In this document: positions 19,726 to 28,000 of the stretch, piece after piece
How the letters are laid out: every line of letters starts with the position of its first letter
Position numbering within the stretch: the stretch's first letter is position 1
DNA from: an uncultured Collinsella sp.
GTDB taxonomy: Bacteria; Actinomycetota; Coriobacteriia; Coriobacteriales; Coriobacteriaceae
Assembly: GCA_959599915.1 (NCBI GenBank)
Contig: CAUGJE010000006.1
Span: forward strand, 1-64,000
Length of the DNA: 64,000 nt
Direction: 5' to 3'
Translations under genes and position numbers: made by a program
The notes under the pieces: model-generated
What the model was told of the DNA's origin: nothing
The model's database searches: none
Seen by the model: only the letters and a program-made list of their open reading frames with translations

Positions 19726-20643
19726 ATGGACCTGCCTATCAGCTTGGAAGACATCACGTATGCCGAGAACTATCTGGCGCAGGGCGACCTGGCTACGGCG
19801 ACGCCGCTGCTTGAGCGTCTGGTGGAGCTCGCCGAGGAGTATATCGACGCTGAGTGCAAGACGGAGGAGAAGCGCCAGTACTTTAGCTTCGACAGCAAGT
19901 TTGAGCGCCTGGCCTATCGCCGCGTGGAGAAGGATCCGCGCGAGCTGGTGCAGGTCGAGGTTCCCTTTGACCGCCTGTACTCCGACATGGCGTTTGCCTA
20001 CATTCGCCAGCAGGATTATGTGAGTGCTCGGAATGCCCTGATGCAGGCCGTGCGTTGGGATCCCATGAACTGCAACTATCGCTTGGACTTGGCCGAGCTG
20101 TTCCGCGCGCTCGAGGACAAGCAGGAGTGGGCATCGCTCTCGTTCTCGGTGCTGGAGCGCGCGAGCGACGGTAAGTGCGCCGCACGCGCCTACACCAACT
20201 TGGGTCAGTACTTCTTGGAGCCCGAGACCGAGAACATTTCGGCTGCCGTGGGCTGCGCGCGTCTGGCGCTGCGCCTGGCGCCCAATGATGCGCATACGAC
20301 GCGCCTGCTCAACAAGATCCATACCACCTATCCGGATGCCGCGGACGAGAGTGACGACCATGTGATGGGTGAGCTCGCCCTGCAGGGCGTGCCGACCTCG
20401 CCTTCGGCCGAGATCGCCATCTGCCTGATCATGTGTGCGACCGACGCTGCGAGCGACGGCGACAAGCAGGAGGCTACGCGCCTGACGGTCCGTGCCCGCG
20501 ACCTGGTGGGCGAAGAGGCGTGCGCGGCGATTATCAAGCTGGTGCGCGAGAGTGATGCCGAGCTTAACGCCGAGCGCAAGGCAAAGCGCGAGGCTGCGGG
20601 CTCAAACGCCGATGGCGCCAAGGAGGCCGGCGATGCCCAGTAA
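19726..20643 (+). CDS. Tetratricopeptide-like repeat protein
   Basis: The 305-residue cytoplasmic protein is all-helical with TPR-type repeats, for example RLYSDMAFAYIRQQDYVSARNALMQAV and the preceding AENYLAQGDLATATPLLERLVEL. The C-terminus is Lys/Glu/Ala-rich and probably disordered. It ends 11 bases inside smpB, whose ribosome binding site lies within this gene, so the two are coupled. TPR proteins mediate protein-protein contact; a link to trans-translation is suggested only by the operon. Confidence 0.8.
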   Translation: MDLPISLEDITYAENYLAQGDLATATPLLERLVELAEEYIDAECKTEEKRQYFSFDSKFERLAYRRVEKDPRELVQVEVPFDRLYSDMAFAYIRQQDYVSARNALMQAVRWDPMNCNYRLDLAELFRALEDKQEWASLSFSVLERASDGKCAARAYTNLGQYFLEPETENISAAVGCARLALRLAPNDAHTTRLLNKIHTTYPDAADESDDHVMGELALQGVPTSPSAEIAICLIMCATDAASDGDKQEATRLTVRARDLVGEEACAAIIKLVRESDAELNAERKAKREAAGSNADGAKEAGDAQ

Positions 20644-21103
20644 GCGCGAGCGCAAGCTCATTTCCAAGAATCGCTCGGCACATCACGAGTACTTTATCGA
20701 TGAGACGTTTGAGTGCGGTATTGAGCTGAGCGGTACCGAGGTCAAGTCGATTCGCGAGCGCGCGTGCCAGATTACCGATACCTTCGCACTGATTCGTGGC
20801 GGGGAGTGCTGGCTCGTCGGCCTGCATATCCACCCTTATAGCCATGGTGGCGTGTGGAATCGCGATCCCGACCGTCGGCGCCGTCTGCTGCTGCACCGCA
20901 AGGAGATCGACTTTCTTGACGGCAAACTTCGCAACCGCGGCTATGCGCTGGTGCCGCTGGAGCTCTACTTTAATACCGACGGCCGCGTAAAGCTGCTGCT
21001 GGGCCTAGGCCGCGGCAAGAAGCTTTACGACAAGCGCGAGGATATGGCCAAGCGCGATGTCCAGCGCGAGATCGACCGCGCCCTCAAGGAGCGCAATCGC
21101 TAG
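20633..21103 (+). CDS. smpB: SsrA-binding protein SmpB
   Basis: SmpB binds tmRNA and brings it to stalled ribosomes. The 156-residue sequence has KLISKNRSAHHEYFIDETFECGIELSGTEVKS, the RNA-binding beta-barrel with HIHPYSHGG, and the basic tail LGRGKKLYDKREDMAKRDVQREI. ATG at 20633 with AAGGAGG 6 bases upstream, overlapping the TPR gene. No ssrA gene is visible beside it in this window. Confidence 0.96.
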   Translation: MPSKRERKLISKNRSAHHEYFIDETFECGIELSGTEVKSIRERACQITDTFALIRGGECWLVGLHIHPYSHGGVWNRDPDRRRRLLLHRKEIDFLDGKLRNRGYALVPLELYFNTDGRVKLLLGLGRGKKLYDKREDMAKRDVQREIDRALKERNR

Positions 21104-21120
21104 GCGTTCTGTATAAGTTA

Positions 21121-21177
21121 CGGTGGAATACGGACTGTTTTGCCTGTTTGAGGGGCTATTCAGTCCTTATTTCACCG
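21121..21177 (+). promoter_or_regulatory. 17-bp hairpin downstream of smpB
   Basis: CGGTGGAATACGGACTG (21121-21137) faces CAGTCCTTATTTCACCG (21161-21177) with two mismatches. No U-tract follows. It may be a terminator-like or mRNA-stabilising structure at the end of smpB or in the leader of the flavin reductase gene. Confidence 0.45.
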
Positions 21178-21311
21178 CAACTGCGGGCGTCTCATCTTGC
21201 TTATACTGTTTTGACACATATGTCTCAAAGGTGGTGTCCGTTGTGGGCGCCGCCTTTTTTGTGGGTACATACATCCATGAGGTTCCAACCCGGGTTAGGG
21301 GAGTGATTGTT

Positions 21312-21815
21312 ATGGACAAAACTGCGTTCTTTACCATGCCGAGCGGTCTGTACGTGGTGAGCGCCGCGGCAGACGGGCTGCGCGCCGGCTGCGTCATCAA
21401 CACTGCGGTGCAGGTGACGTCCATGCCACCGCGCATTTCGGTTGCCGTGAACAAGGACAACGTCACCTCGGGCGTCATCGCTTCGGCCAAAGCGTTCGCG
21501 CTGACCGTGATCGATCAGACCGCCGATATGCTCTACATCGGTAACTTTGGGTTCCGCACCAGCAGCGATTATGACAAGTTTGCCAAATACGAGACCCGCG
21601 AGACGGCTCTGGGCATGCCCTATGTGCCCGAGCACGCGGCGGCCCTGTTTAGCTGCCATTTGATCGACACTGTGGATGTTGGCACGCATCTACTGTTTAT
21701 CGGCGAGGTCGAGGATGCCGAGCGCTTGAGTGACGAGACGCCGCTCACCTACGATTACTACCATAAGGTCCTGAAGGGCAAGACGCCTCCGAAGGCGTCC
21801 TCGTATCAAGGCTAG
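21312..21815 (+). CDS. Flavin reductase-like FMN-binding protein
   Basis: The 167-residue protein matches the flavin-reductase split-barrel fold: MPSGLYVVSAAADGLRAGCVINTAVQVTSMPPRISVAVNKDN, FALTVIDQTADM, CHLIDTVDVGTHLLFIGEVEDAE. Relatives reduce or carry FMN and form the N-terminal domain of high-molecular-weight rubredoxins. A rubredoxin gene follows 89 bases downstream, so the pair may transfer electrons together, for instance in oxygen defence of an anaerobe. ATG at 21312 with GGGGAG upstream; a longer frame from 21123 has no ribosome binding site. Confidence 0.85.
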   Translation: MDKTAFFTMPSGLYVVSAAADGLRAGCVINTAVQVTSMPPRISVAVNKDNVTSGVIASAKAFALTVIDQTADMLYIGNFGFRTSSDYDKFAKYETRETALGMPYVPEHAAALFSCHLIDTVDVGTHLLFIGEVEDAERLSDETPLTYDYYHKVLKGKTPPKASSYQG

Positions 21816-21832
21816 AAATGTTTTAAAAATAC

Positions 21833-21860
21833 TTGCATTATATTATTGAGAATCTATACT
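21833..21860 (+). promoter_or_regulatory. AT-rich promoter of the rubredoxin gene
   Basis: TTGCAT (21833-21838) and TATACT (21855-21860) with a 16-base spacer in a locally AT-rich stretch. The sequence TATTGAGAATCTATA between and over the -10 could bind a metal or redox regulator, but no known box is exact. Confidence 0.55.
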
Positions 21861-21904
21861 GATAAATGAAGTACATCACCAGTCACGTTCGAGAGGAGAA
21901 CATC

Positions 21905-22048
21905 ATGGCTGAGGAGAAGAAGACGTATAAGTTCGTGTGCGTCGTTTGCGGTTACGAGGTTGAGGTCGATACGCCCGAGCTGCCCGAGGATTATGTGTGC
22001 CCGGTGTGCGGCGTCGGTCCCGATCAGTTTGAGCTCGTCGAGGAGTAG
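21905..22048 (+). CDS. Rubredoxin
   Basis: The 47-residue protein has the two CxxC knuckles of a rubredoxin Fe(Cys)4 site, CVVCGYE and CPVCGVGPDQFE, with the typical Tyr/Pro spacing. It is a small electron carrier, here behind a flavin reductase gene and with its own promoter and terminator. GAGAGGAGAACATC precedes the ATG. Confidence 0.93.
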   Translation: MAEEKKTYKFVCVVCGYEVEVDTPELPEDYVCPVCGVGPDQFELVEE

Positions 22049-22088
22049 CTCGCAGGCACACGACTTGCAGCAATACATAGCTCTGTCC

Positions 22089-22126
22089 AAGGGCCCCGGT
22101 CGAATTCTCGGCCGGGGCCCTTTTCT
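22089..22126 (+). terminator. Terminator of the rubredoxin gene
   Basis: AAGGGCCCCGG pairs with CCGGGGCCCTT (22112-22122), with TTTTCTT following. Confidence 0.85.
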
Positions 22127-22192
22127 TCCGTCCCTAAGGGATCACGGCTGCTGTTAGCCGATCCTGCCTGTTGTGAGTCCGGCCGACCTTTT

Positions 22193-22329
22193 GTCTCAAT
22201 CTGTAACATCTAACGGTGGAAATTGGGCCCACTTGTTACATATCGAGACAAACCAAAACCGTCCGGCAGAAGATCTCAATCTGTAACATCTAGACATCGA
22301 AAGCGGGTCTAGATGTTACAGATCGAGAC
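22193..22329. repeat. 57-nt palindrome, tandem pair (copies A and B)
   Basis: Copy A is 22193-22249 and copy B is 22273-22329, starts 80 bases apart. Each has 15-nt arms of the type RTCTCRATCTGTAAC and its complement around a 27-nt variable middle. In copy B the inner bases also pair (CTGTAACATCTAGAC with GTCTAGATGTTACAG). The 23-nt spacer AAACCAAAACCGTCCGGCAG... is nearly identical to that between copies C and D. The pair fills the gap between the convergent rubredoxin and Nramp genes. Confidence 0.85.
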
Positions 22330-22356
22330 GTTTGCCTGAGTAGGTGCCCCGCCCCA

Positions 22357-23613
22357 TTACATCCCTGTCAACAACACGACATCGAGAATCGTCACGATGG
22401 CACCGATCCCTACGAGCAGCGCGTTGAGCGGGCGCGAATTGGCATATTTGCCCATGACGCGGCGTGAACTGGTGAGTCGTATGAGCACAAAGACCGTAAT
22501 CGGCAGCTGAAGCGACAGCAGTGCCTGGCTCCAGATGAGACCTTCAAAAGGATTTGGGACGACCAGGCACGCCGCCACTGCGCCGGCGAAACAGGCCGCC
22601 ACCCCGACCGAGGAATGTCGGTCGTGGATGTCGTATTCCTCGTCGAACATGCCTGCAGTGATGGTTCCCGCCGCCATGCCCGCTGTCACGCTGCTCGATA
22701 ATCCCGCGAACAGCAGCGCTACCGCAAAGATGGCCGAGCTCGCCGGGCCCAAGATGGGGGAGAGCGTGGCCGCTGCGACGGTGAGGTCGTCTACGACCAT
22801 GCCGTGCACAAAGAAGGTCGTTGCGGCCAGGATGACCATGGCCGAGTTGATTGCCCAGCCCACGCCCATCGAAAAGAGCGTGTCGAAGAGCTCGTAGCGA
22901 AGGCGTTCTTCGATAACCCGCTCGCCTTGGCCTTCGAAGTGCATGGATTGGATGACCTCGGAGTGCAGGAAGAGGTTGTGGGGCATAACGACCGCACCCA
23001 GGACACTCACGATAATCGCGGCAGAGCCAGTGGGCATACTGGGTGTGATCCAGCTTGCGGCGGCCTGCGGCCAGTCGACCTTGACCAGCGCAAGCTCGGC
23101 CAAAAACGAGAGTCCTACCACGCCTACGAAGGCGATGATCCAGCGTTCGGCACGCTTGTAGGAGTTGGTCATGAGCATCGCCATCGATACTGCCGCCACG
23201 ATGACGCAGCCCGCGCGCACGGGTAGCCCAAAGAGCATTTGAAGGGCAATCGCGCCGCCCAGGACTTCGGCCATGGTGGTGGCGATGGTCGCGAGATAGG
23301 CGCTGCCGAGCACCGCGCGTCCCACGATGCGGGGGAGAAAGCGGGTCGTGGCCTCGGCAAGACAGGCGCCCGTGGCGATACCCAGGTGTGCCGCGTTGTG
23401 CTGCAGCGCAATGAGCATAATCGTGGACAGCGTGACGATCCACAGCAGCGCGTAGCCAAACTGCGAGCCCGCGGCCATATTGGAGGCCCAGTTGCCCGGG
23501 TCGATAAAGCCGACGGTCACGAGCAGCCCGGGGCCGATATGCCGCGCAATGTCTAGACCTCCGTGGCCTCCGGTGCGGTGCGAGCCAAAGTGTTGTTTGA
23601 GATGGTTGAGCAT
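22357..23613 (-). CDS. mntH: Nramp-family divalent metal (Mn2+/Fe2+) transporter
   Basis: The 418-residue, ~11-span protein carries the Nramp metal-binding motifs DPGN (residues 38-41, in GFIDPGNWASN) in helix 1 and MPHN (VVMPHNLFLHSE) in helix 6. It is a proton-coupled importer of Mn2+ or Fe2+ at the cytoplasmic membrane. It starts 75 bases downstream of gpmA's stop on the same strand and may be read through from it; no clear Mur or MntR site was seen. Confidence 0.93.
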   Translation of the reverse strand: MLNHLKQHFGSHRTGGHGGLDIARHIGPGLLVTVGFIDPGNWASNMAAGSQFGYALLWIVTLSTIMLIALQHNAAHLGIATGACLAEATTRFLPRIVGRAVLGSAYLATIATTMAEVLGGAIALQMLFGLPVRAGCVIVAAVSMAMLMTNSYKRAERWIIAFVGVVGLSFLAELALVKVDWPQAAASWITPSMPTGSAAIIVSVLGAVVMPHNLFLHSEVIQSMHFEGQGERVIEERLRYELFDTLFSMGVGWAINSAMVILAATTFFVHGMVVDDLTVAAATLSPILGPASSAIFAVALLFAGLSSSVTAGMAAGTITAGMFDEEYDIHDRHSSVGVAACFAGAVAACLVVPNPFEGLIWSQALLSLQLPITVFVLIRLTSSRRVMGKYANSRPLNALLVGIGAIVTILDVVLLTGM

Positions 23614-23688
23614 GGCTGGTTCCTACGTTGGGGTGGCGTGGCGCTGCACTTGGGTTGCGCGGCGCCACGCTCTGGGTTTAGGTTTGGG

Positions 23689-24462
23689 CTACTTGCGCGC
23701 CTTGCCCTGATTGGCCACGGCGTCGATCTTGGCGGCGATGGTCGCCGGGTCGCCGATGTAGCGCTTGTCGAGGACATTGAAATCGGTATCGAAGGTGTAG
23801 ACGAGCGGCACGCCGGTGGGGATGTTGACCTTGAGGATCTCCTCGGGCGTGAGGTGCTCGAGCTTCATGACGAGTGAGCGCAGGGAGTTGCCGTGCGCGG
23901 CGATGAGTACGCGCTTGCCGGCGAGCATCTGGGGGCGAATCTCGTCTTCGAAATAGGGCCAGGCGCGGGCGATCGTGTCCTTGAGGCACTCGGTATAGGG
24001 CAGTTGATCGGGCGCGACGTCGCGGTATTGCTCCTGGGTGTGGGGGTCGCGACTGTCGCCCGGCTCGAGCGCCGGCGGGCAGACATCGAAGGAACGGCGC
24101 CAGATGAGCACCTGCTCGTCGCCGTGCTCTGCCGCGGCATCGGCCTTGTTGAGACCCTGCAACGCTCCGTAGTGGCGCTCGTTGAGCTTCCAGGATTTGA
24201 TGACGGGCAGCCACTCGCGATCCATTTGGCCGAGCACGATGTTGAGGGTGTGGATCGCGCGCTTGAGGCGCGAAGTGTAGCAGACGTCAAAGTCGAAACC
24301 GGCTTCTTTGAGGGCTCGACCGCCTGCGGCGGCTTCTTCGCGGCCCGCGTCCGTGAGCTCAACATCGGTCCAGCCGGTGAACAGGTTGAGTTTGTTCCAC
24401 TCGGATTCTCCGTGACGGATAAGGACGAGTTGCATCGTCTGCTGGTCTGCTTGGTGCGACAT
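23689..24462 (-). CDS. gpmA: 2,3-bisphosphoglycerate-dependent phosphoglycerate mutase
   Basis: The 257-residue enzyme interconverts 3- and 2-phosphoglycerate. Visible motifs are LIRHGESEWN with the phosphorylated His17, LTDAGREEA, TSRLKRAIHT, the WKLNERHYGALQGLNK substrate loop, and AHGNSLRSL with the second catalytic His. Ribosome binding site GGAGGCC lies before the ATG. It stands upstream of mntH and divergent from gltB across a 624-base gap rich in palindromes. Confidence 0.95.
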   Translation of the reverse strand: MSHQADQQTMQLVLIRHGESEWNKLNLFTGWTDVELTDAGREEAAAGGRALKEAGFDFDVCYTSRLKRAIHTLNIVLGQMDREWLPVIKSWKLNERHYGALQGLNKADAAAEHGDEQVLIWRRSFDVCPPALEPGDSRDPHTQEQYRDVAPDQLPYTECLKDTIARAWPYFEDEIRPQMLAGKRVLIAAHGNSLRSLVMKLEHLTPEEILKVNIPTGVPLVYTFDTDFNVLDKRYIGDPATIAAKIDAVANQGKARK

Positions 24463-24600
24463 AGGGGCCTCCTTGATCTGGCACAGTGTGCGTGCCGTTT
24501 GCTTGACGCCGCAAAGGATACCCGTTTTAGGTTCAAAAGTTAACCAAGACTAACAAAATAGTTGTATTTGAATAGGATGGCGCAAGGGGACTGCCGAAAT

Positions 24601-24737
24601 GTCTCGATCTGTAACAGTTTGCCGCCAAAACCGACCCTTCGTGTTACAGATCGAGACAAACCAAAACCGTCCCGCAGAAAATCTCAATCTGTAACATCTA
24701 GGCGCCAAAATCGGTTCCTCCTGTTACAGATTGAGAT
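24601..24737. repeat. 57-nt palindrome, tandem pair (copies C and D)
   Basis: Copy C 24601-24657 and copy D 24681-24737, starts 80 bases apart. Arms are perfect (GTCTCGATCTGTAAC/GTTACAGATCGAGAC in C; ATCTCAATCTGTAAC/GTTACAGATTGAGAT in D). The spacer AAACCAAAACCGTCCCGCAG... differs from that of the A-B pair at two positions. It lies in the gpmA-gltB divergent gap (24463-25086), which also holds a 67-bp hairpin and no gene that I can support. Confidence 0.85.
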
Positions 24738-24891
24738 GTTTGAAGCGGTGAGCTTACAAGCCGAACTTGGGCGCCTTGTTGCCGCCCTTAAGATTGGCGG
24801 TGTCGAGCCTCATCATGCAAAAGTCCGCGCGGCCCTCGTTTTCAGAATGACCCGAAGGGGCCAGATGCACGTACACCGACTGTCCCTACGC

Positions 24892-24958
24892 CAAACGTGT
24901 ACGTCAGCCTCCAAAGATGTCAAATTTCGACATGTTTGGGGGCTGACGTACACGTTTG
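24892..24958. repeat. 67-bp hairpin with 30-bp arms upstream of gltB
   Basis: Positions 24892-24921 and 24929-24958 are inverted repeats of 30 bases with two mismatches and a 7-base loop AAATTTC (arms begin CAAACGTGTACGTCAGCC). No U-tract follows. It lies 129 bases before gltB and could be an operator cluster, an attenuator or a small palindromic element. Confidence 0.7.
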
Positions 24959-25086
24959 ATGGCAAGACGTTGATGGCCGGCGTGCGTTACGCGATTGTTT
25001 CGAAACGGGTGGGAAACACAACGGGTCGGCGATGCTCCTAGTATGCCTATTCAACTGACTGTCTAAATATCTAGGGGAGGATCGCG

Positions 25087-28000
25087 ATGCAGGCAGATTC
25101 CGCTCAGCAGCAGGGCCTTTATCGCCCCGAATTCGACCACGATGCATGTGGCATCGGCGCGCTTGCCGATATCAACGGTGAGCGCCATCACCAGATTCTG
25201 GACGATGCACTGTCCATTCTGGTCAACTTGGAGCACCGCGGCGGTACGGGACTCGAGAAGAACACCGGCGACGGTGCCGGTATCCTGTTCCAGGTTCCGC
25301 ATCACTTTTTCCGCAAAGAGGCTCAAAAGTGCGGCCAGATTCTGCCGGCAGAGGGCGACTATGGCGTGGCCATGCTGTTCTTCCCGCAGGACGACAAGGG
25401 CGTAGAGGATGCCCGTCGCGTGTTTGAGGAGGGCTGCGCCGAGGCCGGCGTGCCGCTGCTCTTTTGGCGCGAGGTGCCCGTCGACCCGCACGACTTGGGC
25501 GAGACGGCACGCGCCTGCATGCCCACCATTCTGCAAGCCTTTCTGGGCCGCCCCGACGACACGCCCGCCGGCGATGCCTTCGAGCGTCGCCTGTACGTGT
25601 GCCGTCGCACTATCGAGAAGAAGGCCGATGCCGAGTTTGCCCTGCGCGACAAGATCTTCTACGTCTGCTCCATGAGCTCGCGCACTATCGTGTACAAGGG
25701 CATGCTCGTCGCCACGCAGATGCGCCGCTTCTTCATCGACCTCAACGACGCCGCCGTCAAGACGGCCGTGGCGCTCGTCCACTCGCGCTACTCCACCAAC
25801 ACCACGCCCAGCTGGGAGCGCGCGCACCCCAACCGCTTTATCATCCATAACGGCGAGATCAACACCCTCAAGGGCAACGTCAACTGGATTCGCGCCCGCG
25901 AGCCCAACCTGTACAGCCCCGTGCTGCAGCACGATCTTGAGCGCGTGATGCCTATCATCAACCGCGAGGGATCCGATTCCGCGATTCTGGACAACGTGCT
26001 CGAGTTCCTGGTCATGAACGGTCGCCCGCTCACGCGTGCCGCGTCCATGTTGCTGCCCGAGCCGTGGGACCACAACGACAGCCTGAGTGAGGAGCGCCGC
26101 GCCTACGACGCCTACCAGTCCATGCTCATGGAGCCGTGGGACGGCCCGGCGGCCATCGCCTTTACCGACGGTCGCACGCTGGGTGCCGCCCTCGACCGTA
26201 ACGGCCTGCGTCCCGCCCGCTACTATGTGACGCGCGACGGTCGCTTTATGCTGGCGAGCGAGGTGGGCACCATCGAGGTGAGCCCCGAGAACATCCTGAC
26301 GAGCGGCTGCCTGGGACCAGGCCAGATGCTCGAGGTCGACTTTGCCCGCGGTCGCGTCATCTACAACGATGAGCTGCGCGCCCGTTACGCCAAGGAAAAG
26401 CCCTACCGCGACTGGATTGCCGAGGAGACACTGACCGTCGACGCGCTCGATAGGCCTGCCACGGCAACGCCCGCCGAGGACGCCGAGGTGCCCGCCGCCG
26501 TGCGTATGGCCAAGCTCGGCTACCACTGGGATGACGTCGACGAGGTCGTGCGTCCCATGGCCCAGCAGGGCAAGGCACCGCTCGCTTCGATGGGCATCGA
26601 TGCGCCGCTGGCCTGTCTGTCCAAGAAGACGCGCTCGTTCTTTGACTACTTCTATCAGTTGTTCGCCCAGGTCACGAACCCGCCGATCGACGCCCTGCGC
26701 GAGCATATGGTGACTTCGACCACGCTCTACCTGGGTAATCACGGCAACTTGCTCGAGGACTCCCGTACGGCCTGCCAGCTGGTGCGCCTGGAGCGCCCGC
26801 TGCTCAACGAGGAAGAGTTCGACCGCATCTGCGCCATCGACCGTGTTGGCTTTAAGACCCGTCGTTTCCGTGCCGTCTACCGCCGCGATGCCGGCGAGGG
26901 CGCGCTGCAGGCTGCGCTCAAGCAGCTTGCCGAGGACGTCGAGGCTGCGGTTCGCGATGGCGTGAACATCGTGGTGCTGAGCGACCGTGCCGCGGCGGGC
27001 GAGGTCCCTGTGCCGTCGTTGCTCGCCGTGGGCTGCGTGCACAACCACCTGATCCGCGCCGGCGTGCGTACCTTTGCCGACATCGTGGTGGAGTGTGGCG
27101 ACGCCGTGTCTCCGCATGACTTTGCGGCGCTAGTGGGCTACTCCGCGAGCGGCATCTATCCGTACAACGCGCATGCGTGCATCCGCAATCTGGCGGCACG
27201 CGGCGACCTGGACGTGACGGCCGAGCAGGGCATCGCCAATTACAACAAGGCCGCGACGGCGGGCATCGTCTCCATCATGTCCAAGATGGGCATCTCCACG
27301 GTGCAGAGCTACCACTCCGCGCAGATCTTCGAGGCCGTTGGCTTTACGCCGGAGTTCGTCAACGCGTACTTCGCCGGCACGGTGAGCCGTGTGGGCGGTA
27401 TGGGTGTCGAGGACGTCGAACGCGAGCAAAATGAGCGCTACGACGCCGCGCTCGCTATCCTTAAGAGCCCGGCTCCCGATCAGCTGCCCACGCTGGGCCT
27501 GACCAAGTGGCGCCCGCTCGGCGGCGAGGATCACCTCATCGATCCGCAGGCTGTCTACTTGCTGCAGACCGCCTGCCGTGAGGACAGCTACGACACCTTT
27601 AAGGAGTACAGCGCCCGCCTGCACCGCACCGGCCGTGCCGTGCGCCTGCGCGACCTGCTGGACTTTGATGCCAGCGGCCGCACTCCGGTGGCACTCGACG
27701 AGGTCGAGCCCGCGCTCAACATCGTCCGCCGCTTTAACACCGGCGCCATGTCGTACGGCTCCATCAGCAAAGAGGCGCACGAGTGCATGGCCATCGCCAT
27801 GAACCGTCTGCACGGTCGTTCCAACTCGGGCGAGGGCGGCGAGGGCCCGCGCCGCGAGACCCCGCTGGCCAACGGCGACTCCAAGAACTCCGCGATCAAG
27901 CAGGTGGCAAGCGCGCGCTTTGGCGTGACGAGCCGTTACCTGTGCAGCGCCTTCGAGATTCAGATCAAGATGGCCCAGGGCGCCAAGCCTGGCGAGGGCG

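Noticed and set aside
21104..21311. tmRNA (ssrA) expected near smpB
   Set aside because: No tRNA-like ends or tag-coding frame could be recognised here; only a 17-bp hairpin is present.
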